Shown: positions 8,169 to 16,980, counted from the stretch's first letter. The stretch is 45,880 nucleotides of DNA from Candidatus Aegiribacteria sp. MLS_C (GCA_002030045.1 LQBI01000010.1:1-45880), one strand, 5' to 3'. Program-made: numbers and translations. Notes: generated by a model from the sequence alone, not told the origin.

Positions 8169-8756
8169 ATGCATACCATTCTGATCGCTGGCATCCTCGC
8201 CGTCGTGCCCACCAACATGGAGATGGCGGAGGACGCTCTGGTGATGGCACTGGAGGAGCTTCCGGCGCAGCTGGCAGCTCTTGGGGCCTCGGAGGTGAAC
8301 GTGGAGGTCTCCGGCGAACACACCGGCAACTGGTTCATCAAGCAGACCGTGTTGTCCGTGCTTCACGAGTCGGGTATCACCGTCACCGACTGGACCGATC
8401 CCGAGGATCCGTCCATGGTCCTGAGGATCCGGCCCATGGAGCTTTCAGTGGACTACGGCGGCGTCAGCAGACCATGGATAGTGGGCAACAAGAGGGTGGA
8501 GCGCATCGCCAAGTGCGAACTGATGAGCACGCTGCTGGACGGGGACGGGGAAATACTGTTCAACCTGAGGACGAGCGGTCTTCGCCAGGACGTGGTCTCA
8601 TGGTCCGAGACCGAACTGCTGGAGGGATCGACGGAATGGGAATGGCTGTCGGGGGAACTCCCGCAGAACAGCGGCGGAGGAATACTCGAGCCCATCGTCG
8701 TCACCGGCGTGGTCGCCAGCCTGGTGTACCTCTTCTATTCCAGCAGGGCGGAGTAG
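8169..8756 (+). CDS. secreted/membrane hypothetical protein
   Basis: A protein of 195 residues that I do not recognise. It starts with a short hydrophobic signal-like stretch (MHTILIAGILAVVPT). The middle is an alternating helix/strand region including VLHESGITVTDW and LVLRIRP-like strands. It ends with a hydrophobic segment (about 172-190, ILEPIVVTGVVASLVYLFY), which would anchor the C-terminus in a membrane. AGAAGGA (8156-8162) precedes the ATG at good distance. The next gene begins six bases after its stop, so it is probably part of the following lipoprotein/bamD operon. The central layout loosely recalls CsgG/FlgO-like periplasmic proteins, but this is weak. Confidence 0.7.
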   Translation: MHTILIAGILAVVPTNMEMAEDALVMALEELPAQLAALGASEVNVEVSGEHTGNWFIKQTVLSVLHESGITVTDWTDPEDPSMVLRIRPMELSVDYGGVSRPWIVGNKRVERIAKCELMSTLLDGDGEILFNLRTSGLRQDVVSWSETELLEGSTEWEWLSGELPQNSGGGILEPIVVTGVVASLVYLFYSSRAE

Positions 8757-8762
8757 GCCCAG

Positions 8763-9776
8763 GTGACTGCCCGGTCGGTGGTCACCGTCCTGTTCTGCGC
8801 ACTCGTTCCGGTCTCCTGCTCACCCGGTGAGGACACCGGCGATACCGTTGAGGAGGCCCGTCTTCTCAGCAGGTCCGGCAACTACGTGCAGGCCCTGATG
8901 CTCTTCGAGGAGGCCGTGGCGATGGGGGACAGCCAGCCTTCCGTGCTCCTGGACTACGCCGAGACGGCGGTCCTTGCCGCTCAGTCCGAGAGGAGCACCC
9001 TCTACCGCCAGAAGGCAAGGGTCGCTGTGGAGGTTCTCTCCGGCAGGCCGGGCGACGTAGATCCCAGGGAAGTGGGCGAACTCTGGCGCAGGCTTGCCTG
9101 GGAGATGGCAAGACACGCGGATTCACTGCAGGCCTTCCAGTGTTTTGAGAGGTCCCTGGAGTTCGACCTGCAGGACATCTTCGAGTCGGAGTGGCTGCTG
9201 AGGGGAACCTACGCGGGCAACCACCTGGAGCTTCTCGCGGGAATACCTGACAGTCTTACCGGTACGGCGGCGGACAGCATTCTGGAGAGGGCGGCGGAGC
9301 GTTTTCTGGTGGAACTGGACAGGATCCCCAGGGCCAGAACGGACCTCAGGGAGGCCATACTCCGCGCGAAGGCGGACCTGCTGCCCTACACCGGACGCAG
9401 GGAGGACGAACTGGCGGTGCTCACGGAACTCGACAGGCTCGGCGGGATAGAACCGGACATGAGGCTCCGCAGGATCGACCTCCTTCTCGAGGCCGCCGGG
9501 GAGGATCTCGCCAGGAACATGCCCGCAATGGCCAGGCAGAAACTGCTGGAGGTATGGGACTCCAACTTATCCGGAGAGCGAATAGAGGCCGCGTACATGC
9601 TGGGACTCATGGAGGAGGACGACGGCAACGTGGAGGCCGCCCTCATGTGGTACAGGAGGGCGTGCTCGGTGTCTCCCGGATCGTCTTCGGCAGCGGCACA
9701 GCAGGCTGCGGCAAGGAGGGATTCGTTGACCTACGACAACCCCGGGGATGGAGTGACCCTGCAAAATGTTCAATAG
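8763..9776 (+). CDS. TPR-repeat lipoprotein
   Basis: A lipoprotein of 337 residues with a signal ending in lipobox PVSC. Helical repeats dominate the rest: EARLLSRSGNYVQALMLFEEAV, SLQAFQCFERSLEFD and EDDGNVEAALMWYRRACSVSPG all fit the tetratricopeptide pattern. Such proteins act as periplasmic scaffolds. The start is GTG, placed by the signal peptide. The stop overlaps the bamD start by 11 bases, suggesting the products are made together. It may act with BamD at the outer membrane; this is inference from position. Confidence 0.82.
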   Translation: MTARSVVTVLFCALVPVSCSPGEDTGDTVEEARLLSRSGNYVQALMLFEEAVAMGDSQPSVLLDYAETAVLAAQSERSTLYRQKARVAVEVLSGRPGDVDPREVGELWRRLAWEMARHADSLQAFQCFERSLEFDLQDIFESEWLLRGTYAGNHLELLAGIPDSLTGTAADSILERAAERFLVELDRIPRARTDLREAILRAKADLLPYTGRREDELAVLTELDRLGGIEPDMRLRRIDLLLEAAGEDLARNMPAMARQKLLEVWDSNLSGERIEAAYMLGLMEEDDGNVEAALMWYRRACSVSPGSSSAAAQQAAARRDSLTYDNPGDGVTLQNVQ

Positions 9777-10527
9777 AAAATGCTTAAAGGCTGCAATTAC
9801 AGCCGTCATACTGATGTCGGCGTTCATGACCATCTCCTGCGGCAGGAATTTCGACACCGGCAACATGGACAGGGAACAGCTGGAGGAGCTGGCAGATCAG
9901 GTCTTCCAGGAGGGCGACTTCAGCGGGGCTTCCCGGCTGTACACCGAACTGATGTTCACCTACCCCGGCTCTCCTCTGATGGACCTCTACCTGTACAGGA
10001 TGGGTACGGCCGAAGCCGGCAACAGGTTCTGGGCCGATGCTCTGTTCTACTTCGACAGGGTACAGAGCGAGTATCCCAGGAGCCAGTGGGCAGACGACTG
10101 CTCCTTCCAGTCCGCCAGGGTATGGTGGGAGCAGCGGTACGACTACAGGAAGGACTTGACCCCGGTGCTCAACTGCAGGGAGCAGCTGGAGGACTTCTAC
10201 GACCGGTATCCCGGATCGGTGCTGGTGGAGGATGCGGACAGCCTGATGTCCGGGGTCAACGACTACCTGGCCAGGAGGGCGCTCTTCATAGGACGGTTCT
10301 ATACAAGGCGGGAGCGGTACGACGCAGCCCTGCTCTACCTCAGGGAAGCCCTTAACGACTACGGTGAACCGCAGTGCCGCGGAGAGATACTCATATCCGT
10401 GGGTGACGTTTACGCTGCGAAGGGCAACGACTACACCGCGAGGGAGTTCTACCAGAGGGCGGTGGACCAGTGCGACCTGACGGAGGAACAGCTGGAGGAA
10501 GTCCGGTCAAGACTCGATGAACTCTGA
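9766..10527 (+). CDS. bamD: outer-membrane assembly lipoprotein BamD
   Basis: Essential lipoprotein of the BAM complex, which inserts beta-barrel proteins into the outer membrane. The protein is 253 residues, the usual length. The signal ends in lipobox TISC. TPR units are clear, including ELADQVFQEGDFSGASRLYTE, a TYPGSPLMDLY loop, ALFYFDRVQSEYPRSQWADD, and C-terminal AALLYLREALNDYG. The paired YPGS and YPRS loops are typical of this family. It overlaps the TPR lipoprotein upstream and nadD downstream by 11 bases each. Its presence is strong evidence for a diderm host. Confidence 0.88.
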   Translation: MFNRKCLKAAITAVILMSAFMTISCGRNFDTGNMDREQLEELADQVFQEGDFSGASRLYTELMFTYPGSPLMDLYLYRMGTAEAGNRFWADALFYFDRVQSEYPRSQWADDCSFQSARVWWEQRYDYRKDLTPVLNCREQLEDFYDRYPGSVLVEDADSLMSGVNDYLARRALFIGRFYTRRERYDAALLYLREALNDYGEPQCRGEILISVGDVYAAKGNDYTAREFYQRAVDQCDLTEEQLEEVRSRLDEL

Positions 10528-11110
10528 TATGACCGGTCTGCTGGGAGGGACCTTCGATCCTCCCCATTACGGGCACCTTGTGCTGGCAATGGAAGCATGC
10601 ACCCGGTTCGCGCTGAGGGGGGTCATCCTGGTCCCCTCCAGGTTGCCTCCCCACAAGGGCGGCGGGTCCGTAACTCCGTTCCATCACCGCCTGGAGATGA
10701 CCCGGCTGGCGGCGGAGGGCGCAGATGAGCTGTCGGCAGAGGACCTTGAATCCGAGTCCGGGCCGTCCTGGACGGTGAACCTTCTGGAGAAGCTCTCCGG
10801 TCAGGGGATGAGGATATGCTTCATCATGGGCATGGACAGCCTTACCGAACTCCACACCTGGAGGGACCCGCACCGGATCGCCTCACTTGCCCGCATGGTT
10901 GCCGGGACAAGACCGGGCTTCGATCCCTCCCGGGCAGCGCCCGGGATACTGTCCCTGGTGGAGACCTTCGACATGCCGGGCATGTGCATCTCCTCGAGCC
11001 AGCTGAGGGAAAGGTTTGCCGAAGGTCTCAACACGCGGTATCTTCTACCGGAAAAAGTAAGGGACTATATAAGGGAGAACGATCTCTATGCCAGAGGAAA
11101 AGGCTGTTGA
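10517..11110 (+). CDS. nadD: nicotinate-nucleotide adenylyltransferase
   Basis: Joins nicotinate mononucleotide and ATP to form deamido-NAD. The protein is 197 residues. It shows GGTFDPPHYGHL at the N-terminus (the HxGH nucleotidyltransferase motif), then PSRLPPHK, FIMGMDSLTELHTW and the ISSSQLRE motif that closes the ATP site. All key features of the family are present. The start is ATG 10517, inside bamD; ATG 10529 is an alternative only four codons in. The 3' end overlaps pilT by 23 bases. Confidence 0.95.
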   Translation: MNSDMTGLLGGTFDPPHYGHLVLAMEACTRFALRGVILVPSRLPPHKGGGSVTPFHHRLEMTRLAAEGADELSAEDLESESGPSWTVNLLEKLSGQGMRICFIMGMDSLTELHTWRDPHRIASLARMVAGTRPGFDPSRAAPGILSLVETFDMPGMCISSSQLRERFAEGLNTRYLLPEKVRDYIRENDLYARGKGC

Positions 11111-12197
11111 CAAACTCCTGAGCGCCATTCTGGACGACGACGTGAGCGACGTCCACTTCAAGGTGGGAAGCAAACCCATCGTCAGACGATCCGGTTCAAT
11201 AGTCCACGTGGAAGAGTTCTCGGTGATGAAGAGCGAACACCTCCGCAGAATAATCATGGAGATGCTGAACGAGAGGCAGGCGGAGAAGTTCTCCGCCGGA
11301 GAGGAACTTGACCTGGGCTACGCCCTTCAGGGCAGCTCCAGGTTCAGGGTCAACATCTACCATCAGCGGGGCACTCCGGCCATGGTCATGAGGAGGATAC
11401 CCTTCGAGGTCCCGGAGATAGATCAGCTCGGCCTCCCCCAGGTGGTCAAGAAGCTGTCCATGGAGCAACGGGGTCTCATACTGGTAACAGGCGCAACGGG
11501 TACCGGCAAGTCCACCACGATAGCGGCGATGATAGACCACATCAACAAGAACCGTGACGCCCACGTGGTGACCATCGAGGATCCCATCGAGTTCCTTCAC
11601 CGGGATAACAGGTCCACCATCTGTCAGAGGGAGGTGGGCATCGACACGAAGGACTGGGCCACCGGCCTCAAGTCCGTCTTCCGCCAGGACCCGGACGTCA
11701 TCCTCATAGGCGAGATGAGGGACGTGACCTCCATATCCACGGCCCTGGTCGGTGCCGAGACTGGGCATCTTGTCCTCAGCACCCTGCATACCACCAACGC
11801 CGTGGAGACCATTTCCAGGATCATCGATGTCTTCCCCTCCGAGCAGCAGCACCTGGTGAGGCTCCAGCTGGGGCAGCTGCTGGTGGGGGTCATCTCGCAG
11901 AGGCTCCTCCCGTCAAAGGAGGACGTGAGCAAGAGGGTGCTGGCGGCGGAGATCCTGGTCCAGTCCTCGACCGTCTCCGAGTGCATAATCCACCCCGACA
12001 AGACCTACCTGCTGACGGAGACCATGGAGAAGAGCTTCACCCAGTACGGGATGCAGACCTTTGACATGGCGGTATACAACCTTATAGTGAACGAGAAGAT
12101 AGACAGGGAGACAGCCATGGCGGCTGCCTCCAACCCGACGAAGCTCGATCTGAAGCTCAAGGGGATAGAGACGGCATCTGACTGGAGGATGGAGTGA
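11088..12197 (+). CDS. pilT: type IV pilus retraction ATPase PilT-like
   Basis: Hexameric ATPase of the GspE/PilT family, 369 residues. The N-terminal PAS-like domain (SDVHFKVGSKPIVRRSG) is followed by Walker A GATGTGKST, the Asp box VTIEDPIEF, Walker B DPDVILIGEMRD and the His box HLVLSTLHTTNA. The order and lack of a zinc-finger segment fit PilT/PilU rather than PilB. AAGGGAG (11071-11077) lies upstream of the ATG. No pilin, PilB, PilC or PilQ gene is in the window, so the pilus genes must be elsewhere. It is translationally linked to nadD and the NfeD-like gene. Confidence 0.92.
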   Translation: MPEEKAVDKLLSAILDDDVSDVHFKVGSKPIVRRSGSIVHVEEFSVMKSEHLRRIIMEMLNERQAEKFSAGEELDLGYALQGSSRFRVNIYHQRGTPAMVMRRIPFEVPEIDQLGLPQVVKKLSMEQRGLILVTGATGTGKSTTIAAMIDHINKNRDAHVVTIEDPIEFLHRDNRSTICQREVGIDTKDWATGLKSVFRQDPDVILIGEMRDVTSISTALVGAETGHLVLSTLHTTNAVETISRIIDVFPSEQQHLVRLQLGQLLVGVISQRLLPSKEDVSKRVLAAEILVQSSTVSECIIHPDKTYLLTETMEKSFTQYGMQTFDMAVYNLIVNEKIDRETAMAAASNPTKLDLKLKGIETASDWRME

Positions 12198-12532
12198 TGG
12201 TTGCGAATATGGTCAGGATCACGCTGGACGCGGTGCCGCTGGTCATAACCGGCGGGGTCGTACTGCTGCTGCTGGGTCTCCTCCAGCTCTACCTCGGGCT
12301 GAGGGCCCAGAGGGGCCCCAGCGTCACAGGTGAGGAGACCATGGTCGGAAGGACTGGAATAGTCAGGAAGGCGGAGGGTTTCCGCGACCGCTCGGTGGTG
12401 GAGATAAGGGGAGAACTGTGGTGGTGCATCCCCATGAGCAGGCGGGTGGAGCTGAAGGAGGGTGCCACCGTCACCGTGGTGGGTGTATCCGAGGATTCGA
12501 TGATACTTGAAGTCGACGTTCTGGACAGCTGA
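12197..12532 (+). CDS. NfeD-like membrane protein with OB-fold domain
   Basis: A protein of 111 residues with one hydrophobic N-terminal span (about residues 12-35). A soluble OB-fold-like domain of the short NfeD type follows: MVGRTGIVRKA, VEIRGELWWC and LKEGATVTVVGV. NfeD proteins pair with SPFH/slipin proteins in membrane microdomains, and the next gene is exactly such a slipin. I use ATG 12197 with GGAGG (12184-12188) upstream; the GTG one codon earlier is also possible. Its start overlaps the pilT stop as TGATG. No long-form NfeD serine protease domain is present. Confidence 0.85.
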   Translation: MVANMVRITLDAVPLVITGGVVLLLLGLLQLYLGLRAQRGPSVTGEETMVGRTGIVRKAEGFRDRSVVEIRGELWWCIPMSRRVELKEGATVTVVGVSEDSMILEVDVLDS

Positions 12533-12564
12533 AGAAGCGAAGCTAGAAAAGGAAGGGAGTCGCA

Positions 12565-13323
12565 ATGGGGCCAGGAATCATAGTGGTGCTGGCGATCCTG
12601 TTCATATTCCTTCTTTCGGCCCTCAAGGTGCTGAAGGAATACCAGAGAGGGGTCATATTCAGGCTCGGTAAGGTGATAGGGCTCAAGGGACCGGGGCTGA
12701 TCATAGTCTGGCCCATGATCGACAGTATCAGGCGGGTGGACCTCAGGGTGGTGACCATGGACGTTCCCCCTCAGGACGTCATCACCAAGGACAACGTCTC
12801 CGTGAGGGTCAACGCCGTGGTCTACTTCAGGGTGGTGGATCCCAGGAGCGCTGTCCTAGAGGTGGAGAACTACATCTACGCGACCAGCCAGCTGGCCCAG
12901 ACCACCCTCAGGAGCGTACTGGGCGAGGCCTCCCTCGACCAGCTGCTCTCGGAGAGGGACGACATCAATGCCAAGCTCCAGGACATTCTCGACAGGATGA
13001 CCGACCCCTGGGGCATCAAGGTGGGCACGGTGGAGGTCAAGCACGTGGACCTTCCCGAGGACATGCAGAGGGTAATGGCCAGGCAGGCCGAGGCGGAGAG
13101 GGACAGGAGGGCCAAGATAATCAGGTCCGACGCCGAGTTCCAGGCCGCGCAGAAGCTTGCCGACGCTGCGGACATCATCGACGCCCATCCCGTCGCCCTT
13201 CAGCTGAGGTACTTGCAGACCCTGTCCGAGATAGCCGTGGAGAACAACTCCACCACCATATTCCCGCTGCCCATCGAGCTTCTGAAGCCCTTCCTGAGCA
13301 AGCTCGAGGGCGGCAAAGGGTAG
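12565..13323 (+). CDS. slipin / stomatin-like SPFH protein
   Basis: A membrane-anchored scaffold of 252 residues. One N-terminal transmembrane helix is followed by the SPFH domain: [40 protein letters not shown] and VYFRVVDP. The coiled-coil part has [17 protein letters not shown]. Slipins oligomerise at the inner membrane and are usually encoded next to NfeD, as here. A strong AAGGAAGGGAG-type ribosome site precedes the ATG. dapA begins seven bases after its stop. The cellular role is inferred from the family. Confidence 0.93.
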   Translation: MGPGIIVVLAILFIFLLSALKVLKEYQRGVIFRLGKVIGLKGPGLIIVWPMIDSIRRVDLRVVTMDVPPQDVITKDNVSVRVNAVVYFRVVDPRSAVLEVENYIYATSQLAQTTLRSVLGEASLDQLLSERDDINAKLQDILDRMTDPWGIKVGTVEVKHVDLPEDMQRVMARQAEAERDRRAKIIRSDAEFQAAQKLADAADIIDAHPVALQLRYLQTLSEIAVENNSTTIFPLPIELLKPFLSKLEGGKG

Positions 13324-13329
13324 CCGGCC

Positions 13330-14199
13330 GTGTTCGGCGGCGCCATAACGGCACTCGCCACACCGTTCCGGAACGGTTCATTCGATGGCGGGGCCATGGC
13401 GAAACTGGTGGACTGGCAGATAGAGGAGAACATAGACGGCCTGCTGGCGTGCGGTTGCACCGGGGAGGCTGCGACCCTCACACACCGCGAGCACCTGGAG
13501 GTCATCGAGAAGGTGCTGGATGCCACCGGGGGAAGGGTGCCGGTCATAGCCGGCACCGGCAGGAACGACACCGCCTCGTCCATCAGCCTCTCGAGGGAGG
13601 CGGAGGGACTGGGGGTGGACGGCGTCCTCCTCATAACCCCCTACTACAACAAGCCGACCCCGGCGGGACAGGTGGAGCACTTCACCAGGGTGGCGGATGC
13701 GGTCGACTGCCCGGTGATACTCTACAACGTTCCCGGAAGGACGGGGACGAACATGCTTCCCGAGACGGTGGCCCGTCTGTCTGAACACCCGAGGATAGTG
13801 GCGATAAAGGATGCCGCGGGGTCGGCAGAGCGGGTCACCGCTATTCGCGGACTCTGCGACATCACCATCCTCAGCGGTGACGACCCCATAGCGATGGCCC
13901 AGATCGCCCTTGGTGCATCGGGCGTAATCTCGGTGGTCTCCAACGTTGCTCCGGGGCATACTGCCAGGATGGTATCCATGACACTCGGCGGCGATCTGGA
14001 ACACGCCAGGGAGGTACAGGACCTCCTGTACCCGGTGATGAGGGCACTCTTTCTCGAGACCAACCCGATTCCGGTAAAGAAAGCCCTGCAGCTCATGGGC
14101 TTCTGTACGGATGAGATGAGGCTTCCCCTCGTACCAATGTCCGAAGGACTGGTCCCGGCTCTTCGGAATGCCCTCATGGGGGCCGGACTGCTGGAATGA
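13330..14199 (+). CDS. dapA: 4-hydroxy-tetrahydrodipicolinate synthase
   Basis: Condenses pyruvate with aspartate semialdehyde in lysine and diaminopimelate synthesis. The protein is 289 residues, a TIM barrel. ITPYYNKPT, ILYNVPGRTGTN (catalytic Tyr) and VAIKDAAG (Schiff-base Lys) are present. The usual GTTGE loop reads GCTGE, so the residue matching E. coli Thr44 is cysteine. The start is GTG 13330. It overlaps dapB by four bases (ATGA), giving consecutive pathway steps in one operon. Related aldolases share this fold, but adjacency to dapB supports the name. Confidence 0.92.
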   Translation: MFGGAITALATPFRNGSFDGGAMAKLVDWQIEENIDGLLACGCTGEAATLTHREHLEVIEKVLDATGGRVPVIAGTGRNDTASSISLSREAEGLGVDGVLLITPYYNKPTPAGQVEHFTRVADAVDCPVILYNVPGRTGTNMLPETVARLSEHPRIVAIKDAAGSAERVTAIRGLCDITILSGDDPIAMAQIALGASGVISVVSNVAPGHTARMVSMTLGGDLEHAREVQDLLYPVMRALFLETNPIPVKKALQLMGFCTDEMRLPLVPMSEGLVPALRNALMGAGLLE

Positions 14200-14945
14200 G
14201 GCTCTGCGTCTTCGGCAGCGAGGGCAGGATGGGAAGGGCCATCAGGGAAGAGGCCGGCGATTCTGTGGTTGCCTGTTACGATACGGTCCCGCCGGGGACC
14301 CCTCCGGGGGTCCCGCTGGCGGGACATGTGGACGTGATGCTGGACTTCTCCCTGCCCGAAGCCTGGGACGACCTGGACCGGCTGCTGGAGCCCCTTGATT
14401 GCGCCCTGGTAACGGGGACCACCGGTCTCGGTCCGGGGCACAGGGAGATGCTGGACTTCTGGGCTTCCCGCAGGGCGGTGTTCGCCGCTTCCAACATGAG
14501 CCTGGGTGTCCATGTCCTGGGCAGGCTGCTGGGAACAGCCGCCAGGATGCTGGCTTCGGCGGGGGATACGGGCGGGGATTTTTCCCTGGAGGTCGTGGAA
14601 CTGCACCATGGAGGCAAGGTTGACAGTCCCAGCGGTACCGCCCTGAAACTGGTGGAGATATGGGAGGAAGTGAACGGACCCGCAACCCGGACACTCGGAA
14701 GGTCCGGACCTGTGGGACCCAGGAGGCTGGACGAGGTCGGCATACACTCCCTGAGGGGAGGGGACGTAGCCGGGGAGCACCAGCTGCACCTCCTCGGTCC
14801 GGGAGAGCGACTGGTCCTGGCCCACTCCGCCACCGGAAGGAGGACATTCGCCCTGGGAGCCCTCCGGGCGGCCGAGTTCGTGAAGGACATGGGACCGGGA
14901 CTCTACTCAATGGATGACTTGCTGGGAGGGGATGCAGGACCATGA
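14196..14945 (+). CDS. dapB: 4-hydroxy-tetrahydrodipicolinate reductase
   Basis: NAD(P)H-dependent reduction of the DapA product. The protein is 249 residues. It shows the nucleotide-binding VFGSEGRMGRAI, DFSLPEA, TGTTGL, SNMSLGVHVL and the substrate/catalytic stretch ELHHGGKVDSPSGTAL, with the histidine pair, lysine and PSGTA in place. It is linked by four-base overlaps to dapA upstream and to the MEMO-family gene downstream. The product feeds peptidoglycan cross-linking and lysine synthesis. Confidence 0.95.
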   Translation: MRLCVFGSEGRMGRAIREEAGDSVVACYDTVPPGTPPGVPLAGHVDVMLDFSLPEAWDDLDRLLEPLDCALVTGTTGLGPGHREMLDFWASRRAVFAASNMSLGVHVLGRLLGTAARMLASAGDTGGDFSLEVVELHHGGKVDSPSGTALKLVEIWEEVNGPATRTLGRSGPVGPRRLDEVGIHSLRGGDVAGEHQLHLLGPGERLVLAHSATGRRTFALGALRAAEFVKDMGPGLYSMDDLLGGDAGP

Positions 14946-15757
14946 TCAGGAGACCGGCCGTGGCCGGAATGTTCTATCCCGCAGGGGCGCATGACCTCGA
15001 GAGGACGGTCAGGGGATACATAAGAGGTTCGGGCAGGTCACCGGAAAGCGGTGTAGCCGGCATAGTGAGCCCCCACGCCGGTTACGTCTACTCCGGGGCG
15101 GTGGCGGGAGCCGCCTTCGCAACGGCTCCCGATTCGGTCAGTTGCGTTGTCATCGTGGCCCCTCCGCACAGGTATCCGGTGAGTGGTGGATCGGTCTTCG
15201 ACGGAGAAGGGTATTCCACGCCCATAGGTGTGGCTCCGGTGAACAGGAAGGTGACCGGGTCCCTGCTGGATTCGGGGCTCTGCTTCCAGCCTGCGGCACA
15301 CCTGAACGAGCACTCGGCGGAGGTACAGGTGCCCTTCGTCCAGGTCCGCTGGCCCGACGCCTCTATAGCAGTGGTGCTGCAGGGATCGGATTCGCCATCC
15401 TTCAGCAGGGAGCTGGCGGAGGCGATAGACGCTGCGGTGAGCGGAGAGCGGCGGCCTCTTCTGGTGGCCTCCAGCGACCTGTCCCACTACCACTCCGAGA
15501 CGGTGGCCAGGCAGAAGGATTCGCTCATGATCCGCGCGTTCCTCAGCGGGGATGCCCGTCGTCTGCGCGAGGCTGCCGCCGAAGGTGGCGAAGCCTGTGG
15601 CATCGGACCCATCGGGACCCTGATGGAGTATGCCCGAATAAGGGGATGCACCAGGTTCGAGGAGATCATGTGGACCACCTCCGCCGAAGCCAGCGGGGAC
15701 AGCAGCTCGGTGGTGGGTTACTTCGCCGGCTGCTGCGCCGAAGAAGGAGTGGAATGA
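14942..15757 (+). CDS. amrB: MEMO1-family protein (AmmeMemoRadiSam system protein B)
   Basis: A protein of 271 residues of the MEMO family, related to extradiol dioxygenases. Potential metal ligands and conserved patches are present: SPHAGYVYSG, HSAEVQVPF, ASSDLSHYH and the cysteine in EACGIGP. The biochemical role of bacterial MEMO proteins is not settled; human MEMO1 has been linked to redox and iron biology. It is directly followed by the AMMECR1-domain gene, which is the standard pairing. The third partner, a radical-SAM protein, is not in the window. Confidence 0.93.
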   Translation: MIRRPAVAGMFYPAGAHDLERTVRGYIRGSGRSPESGVAGIVSPHAGYVYSGAVAGAAFATAPDSVSCVVIVAPPHRYPVSGGSVFDGEGYSTPIGVAPVNRKVTGSLLDSGLCFQPAAHLNEHSAEVQVPFVQVRWPDASIAVVLQGSDSPSFSRELAEAIDAAVSGERRPLLVASSDLSHYHSETVARQKDSLMIRAFLSGDARRLREAAAEGGEACGIGPIGTLMEYARIRGCTRFEEIMWTTSAEASGDSSSVVGYFAGCCAEEGVE

Positions 15758-16311
15758 TGCGTTCGGAGGACGACCGCCGTAGACTCCTGGAGCTGGCAAG
15801 GGCCTCCGTGAGCGCTGCAGCCACCGGCGGACCTCTTCCCGAAGTACCCGATGAAGAGGTTTTCCAGGCTCAGGGAGGGGCATTCGTCACACTCAAGAGG
15901 AACGGTTCCCTGCGCGGATGCATCGGCCACTTCACGGGAACGGGCACCATAGGCAGGACGGTGGTCGACATGGCCGCAGCAGCCGCCACCGGGGATCCCA
16001 GGTTCCCCTCCGTGCGGCCGGAGGAGGTTGGCCGGCTGTCCATCGAGATATCGCTGCTGAGCCCGATGGAACCGGCCCGGCCGGAGGAAGTGGTCCCCGG
16101 TGAGCACGGGCTCTACATCAGGGATGGATTCAGGTCCGGTACGCTGCTTCCACAGGTGGCACGCGAGGAGGGATGGGACAGGGAAACGTTCCTGGCCCAC
16201 ACCTGCCTCAAGGCGGGACTGCCGCCGGACAGCTGGCGGAGGGAGGGCGTCGAGATCTACACATACACCGCTGAGGTGTTCGGCGAGAAAATGAAAGGAG
16301 CCGGAAGCTGA
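15757..16311 (+). CDS. amrA: AMMECR1-domain protein (AmmeMemoRadiSam system protein A)
   Basis: A protein of 184 residues with the AMMECR1 fold. The signature LRGCIGHF, followed by AAATGDPRFPS and IEISLLSPME, is intact. Function is unknown across the family. I use ATG 15757, which gives a seven-base spacing from AAGGAG (15744-15749); the ATG three bases earlier is equally in frame. It overlaps the MEMO gene by one base, so a fixed ratio of the two products is likely. It also overlaps the next lipoprotein gene at its stop. Confidence 0.93.
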   Translation: MRSEDDRRRLLELARASVSAAATGGPLPEVPDEEVFQAQGGAFVTLKRNGSLRGCIGHFTGTGTIGRTVVDMAAAAATGDPRFPSVRPEEVGRLSIEISLLSPMEPARPEEVVPGEHGLYIRDGFRSGTLLPQVAREEGWDRETFLAHTCLKAGLPPDSWRREGVEIYTYTAEVFGEKMKGAGS

Positions 16312-16964
16312 TGAGGTACTTCTTGGTTCTTATGGTGATCATCATGGCGGGATGCAGGCTGCCGGGAGTAGGAGAGCTGGAGGAGAGGGTTGACGATCTG
16401 GAGACCACCGCAGTCTACGACGATTCCGATCTGAAGGAACGCCTGGACTACGTGGAGGAGGAGATCGTCATCCTCGGCATGCGTGTAACCGCCATCGAGA
16501 CCGGCGGAGTGGCGGAGATCCCGAACGAGCCCCACGAGGGTACGGCTCCGGTCCAGGTGCAGGAACCGCTTACACCGCCGGCCGAGCCGTCCGTAATAGG
16601 CCTGGAGGACGTAAACGGCCTGAACGAATCGCTGGAGGAACTCTGGACCGCCATGGACGACAGCATCGCATCCCTTGACGGTGACATCACCGAGATGGAC
16701 GGTTCCATGGAGGGACTCCTCCTGCAGGTGGATACGCTGAACCTCAGGATAGACAGTCTCGAATCCCTGAACGATTCCCTCGGCGTACAGCTGGAGGACC
16801 TGGAGGAGACGGTTCAGAACCTCAGCTATACCGTTCAGAACCTCCGCAACGCCAGTTCCTCATCGTCTTCGGGAGGAAGGGGAAGCACATCATCCTCCAC
16901 CGGGACCAGGGGAGGGACTTCCAGCAGCACGTCCAGCAGTTCGAGTTCATCCGGCGGCAGGTAG
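16311..16964 (+). CDS. coiled-coil lipoprotein with Ser/Gly-rich tail
   Basis: A lipoprotein of 217 residues with lipobox IMAGC. Three heptad-rich segments are visible: LEERVDDLETT near the start, then a region around residues 100-130, and a strong one (about 135-178, including RIDSLESLNDSLGVQLEDLEE). The last 35 residues are nearly all Ser, Gly, Thr and Arg, a flexible tail. The shape recalls YbgF/CpoB or Lpp-like spacer proteins, but no family is clear. It is the last gene before the 16981-17011 hairpin. Confidence 0.8.
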   Translation: MRYFLVLMVIIMAGCRLPGVGELEERVDDLETTAVYDDSDLKERLDYVEEEIVILGMRVTAIETGGVAEIPNEPHEGTAPVQVQEPLTPPAEPSVIGLEDVNGLNESLEELWTAMDDSIASLDGDITEMDGSMEGLLLQVDTLNLRIDSLESLNDSLGVQLEDLEETVQNLSYTVQNLRNASSSSSSGGRGSTSSSTGTRGGTSSSTSSSSSSSGGR

Positions 16965-16980
16965 CCGACCGGAAAGGAAC

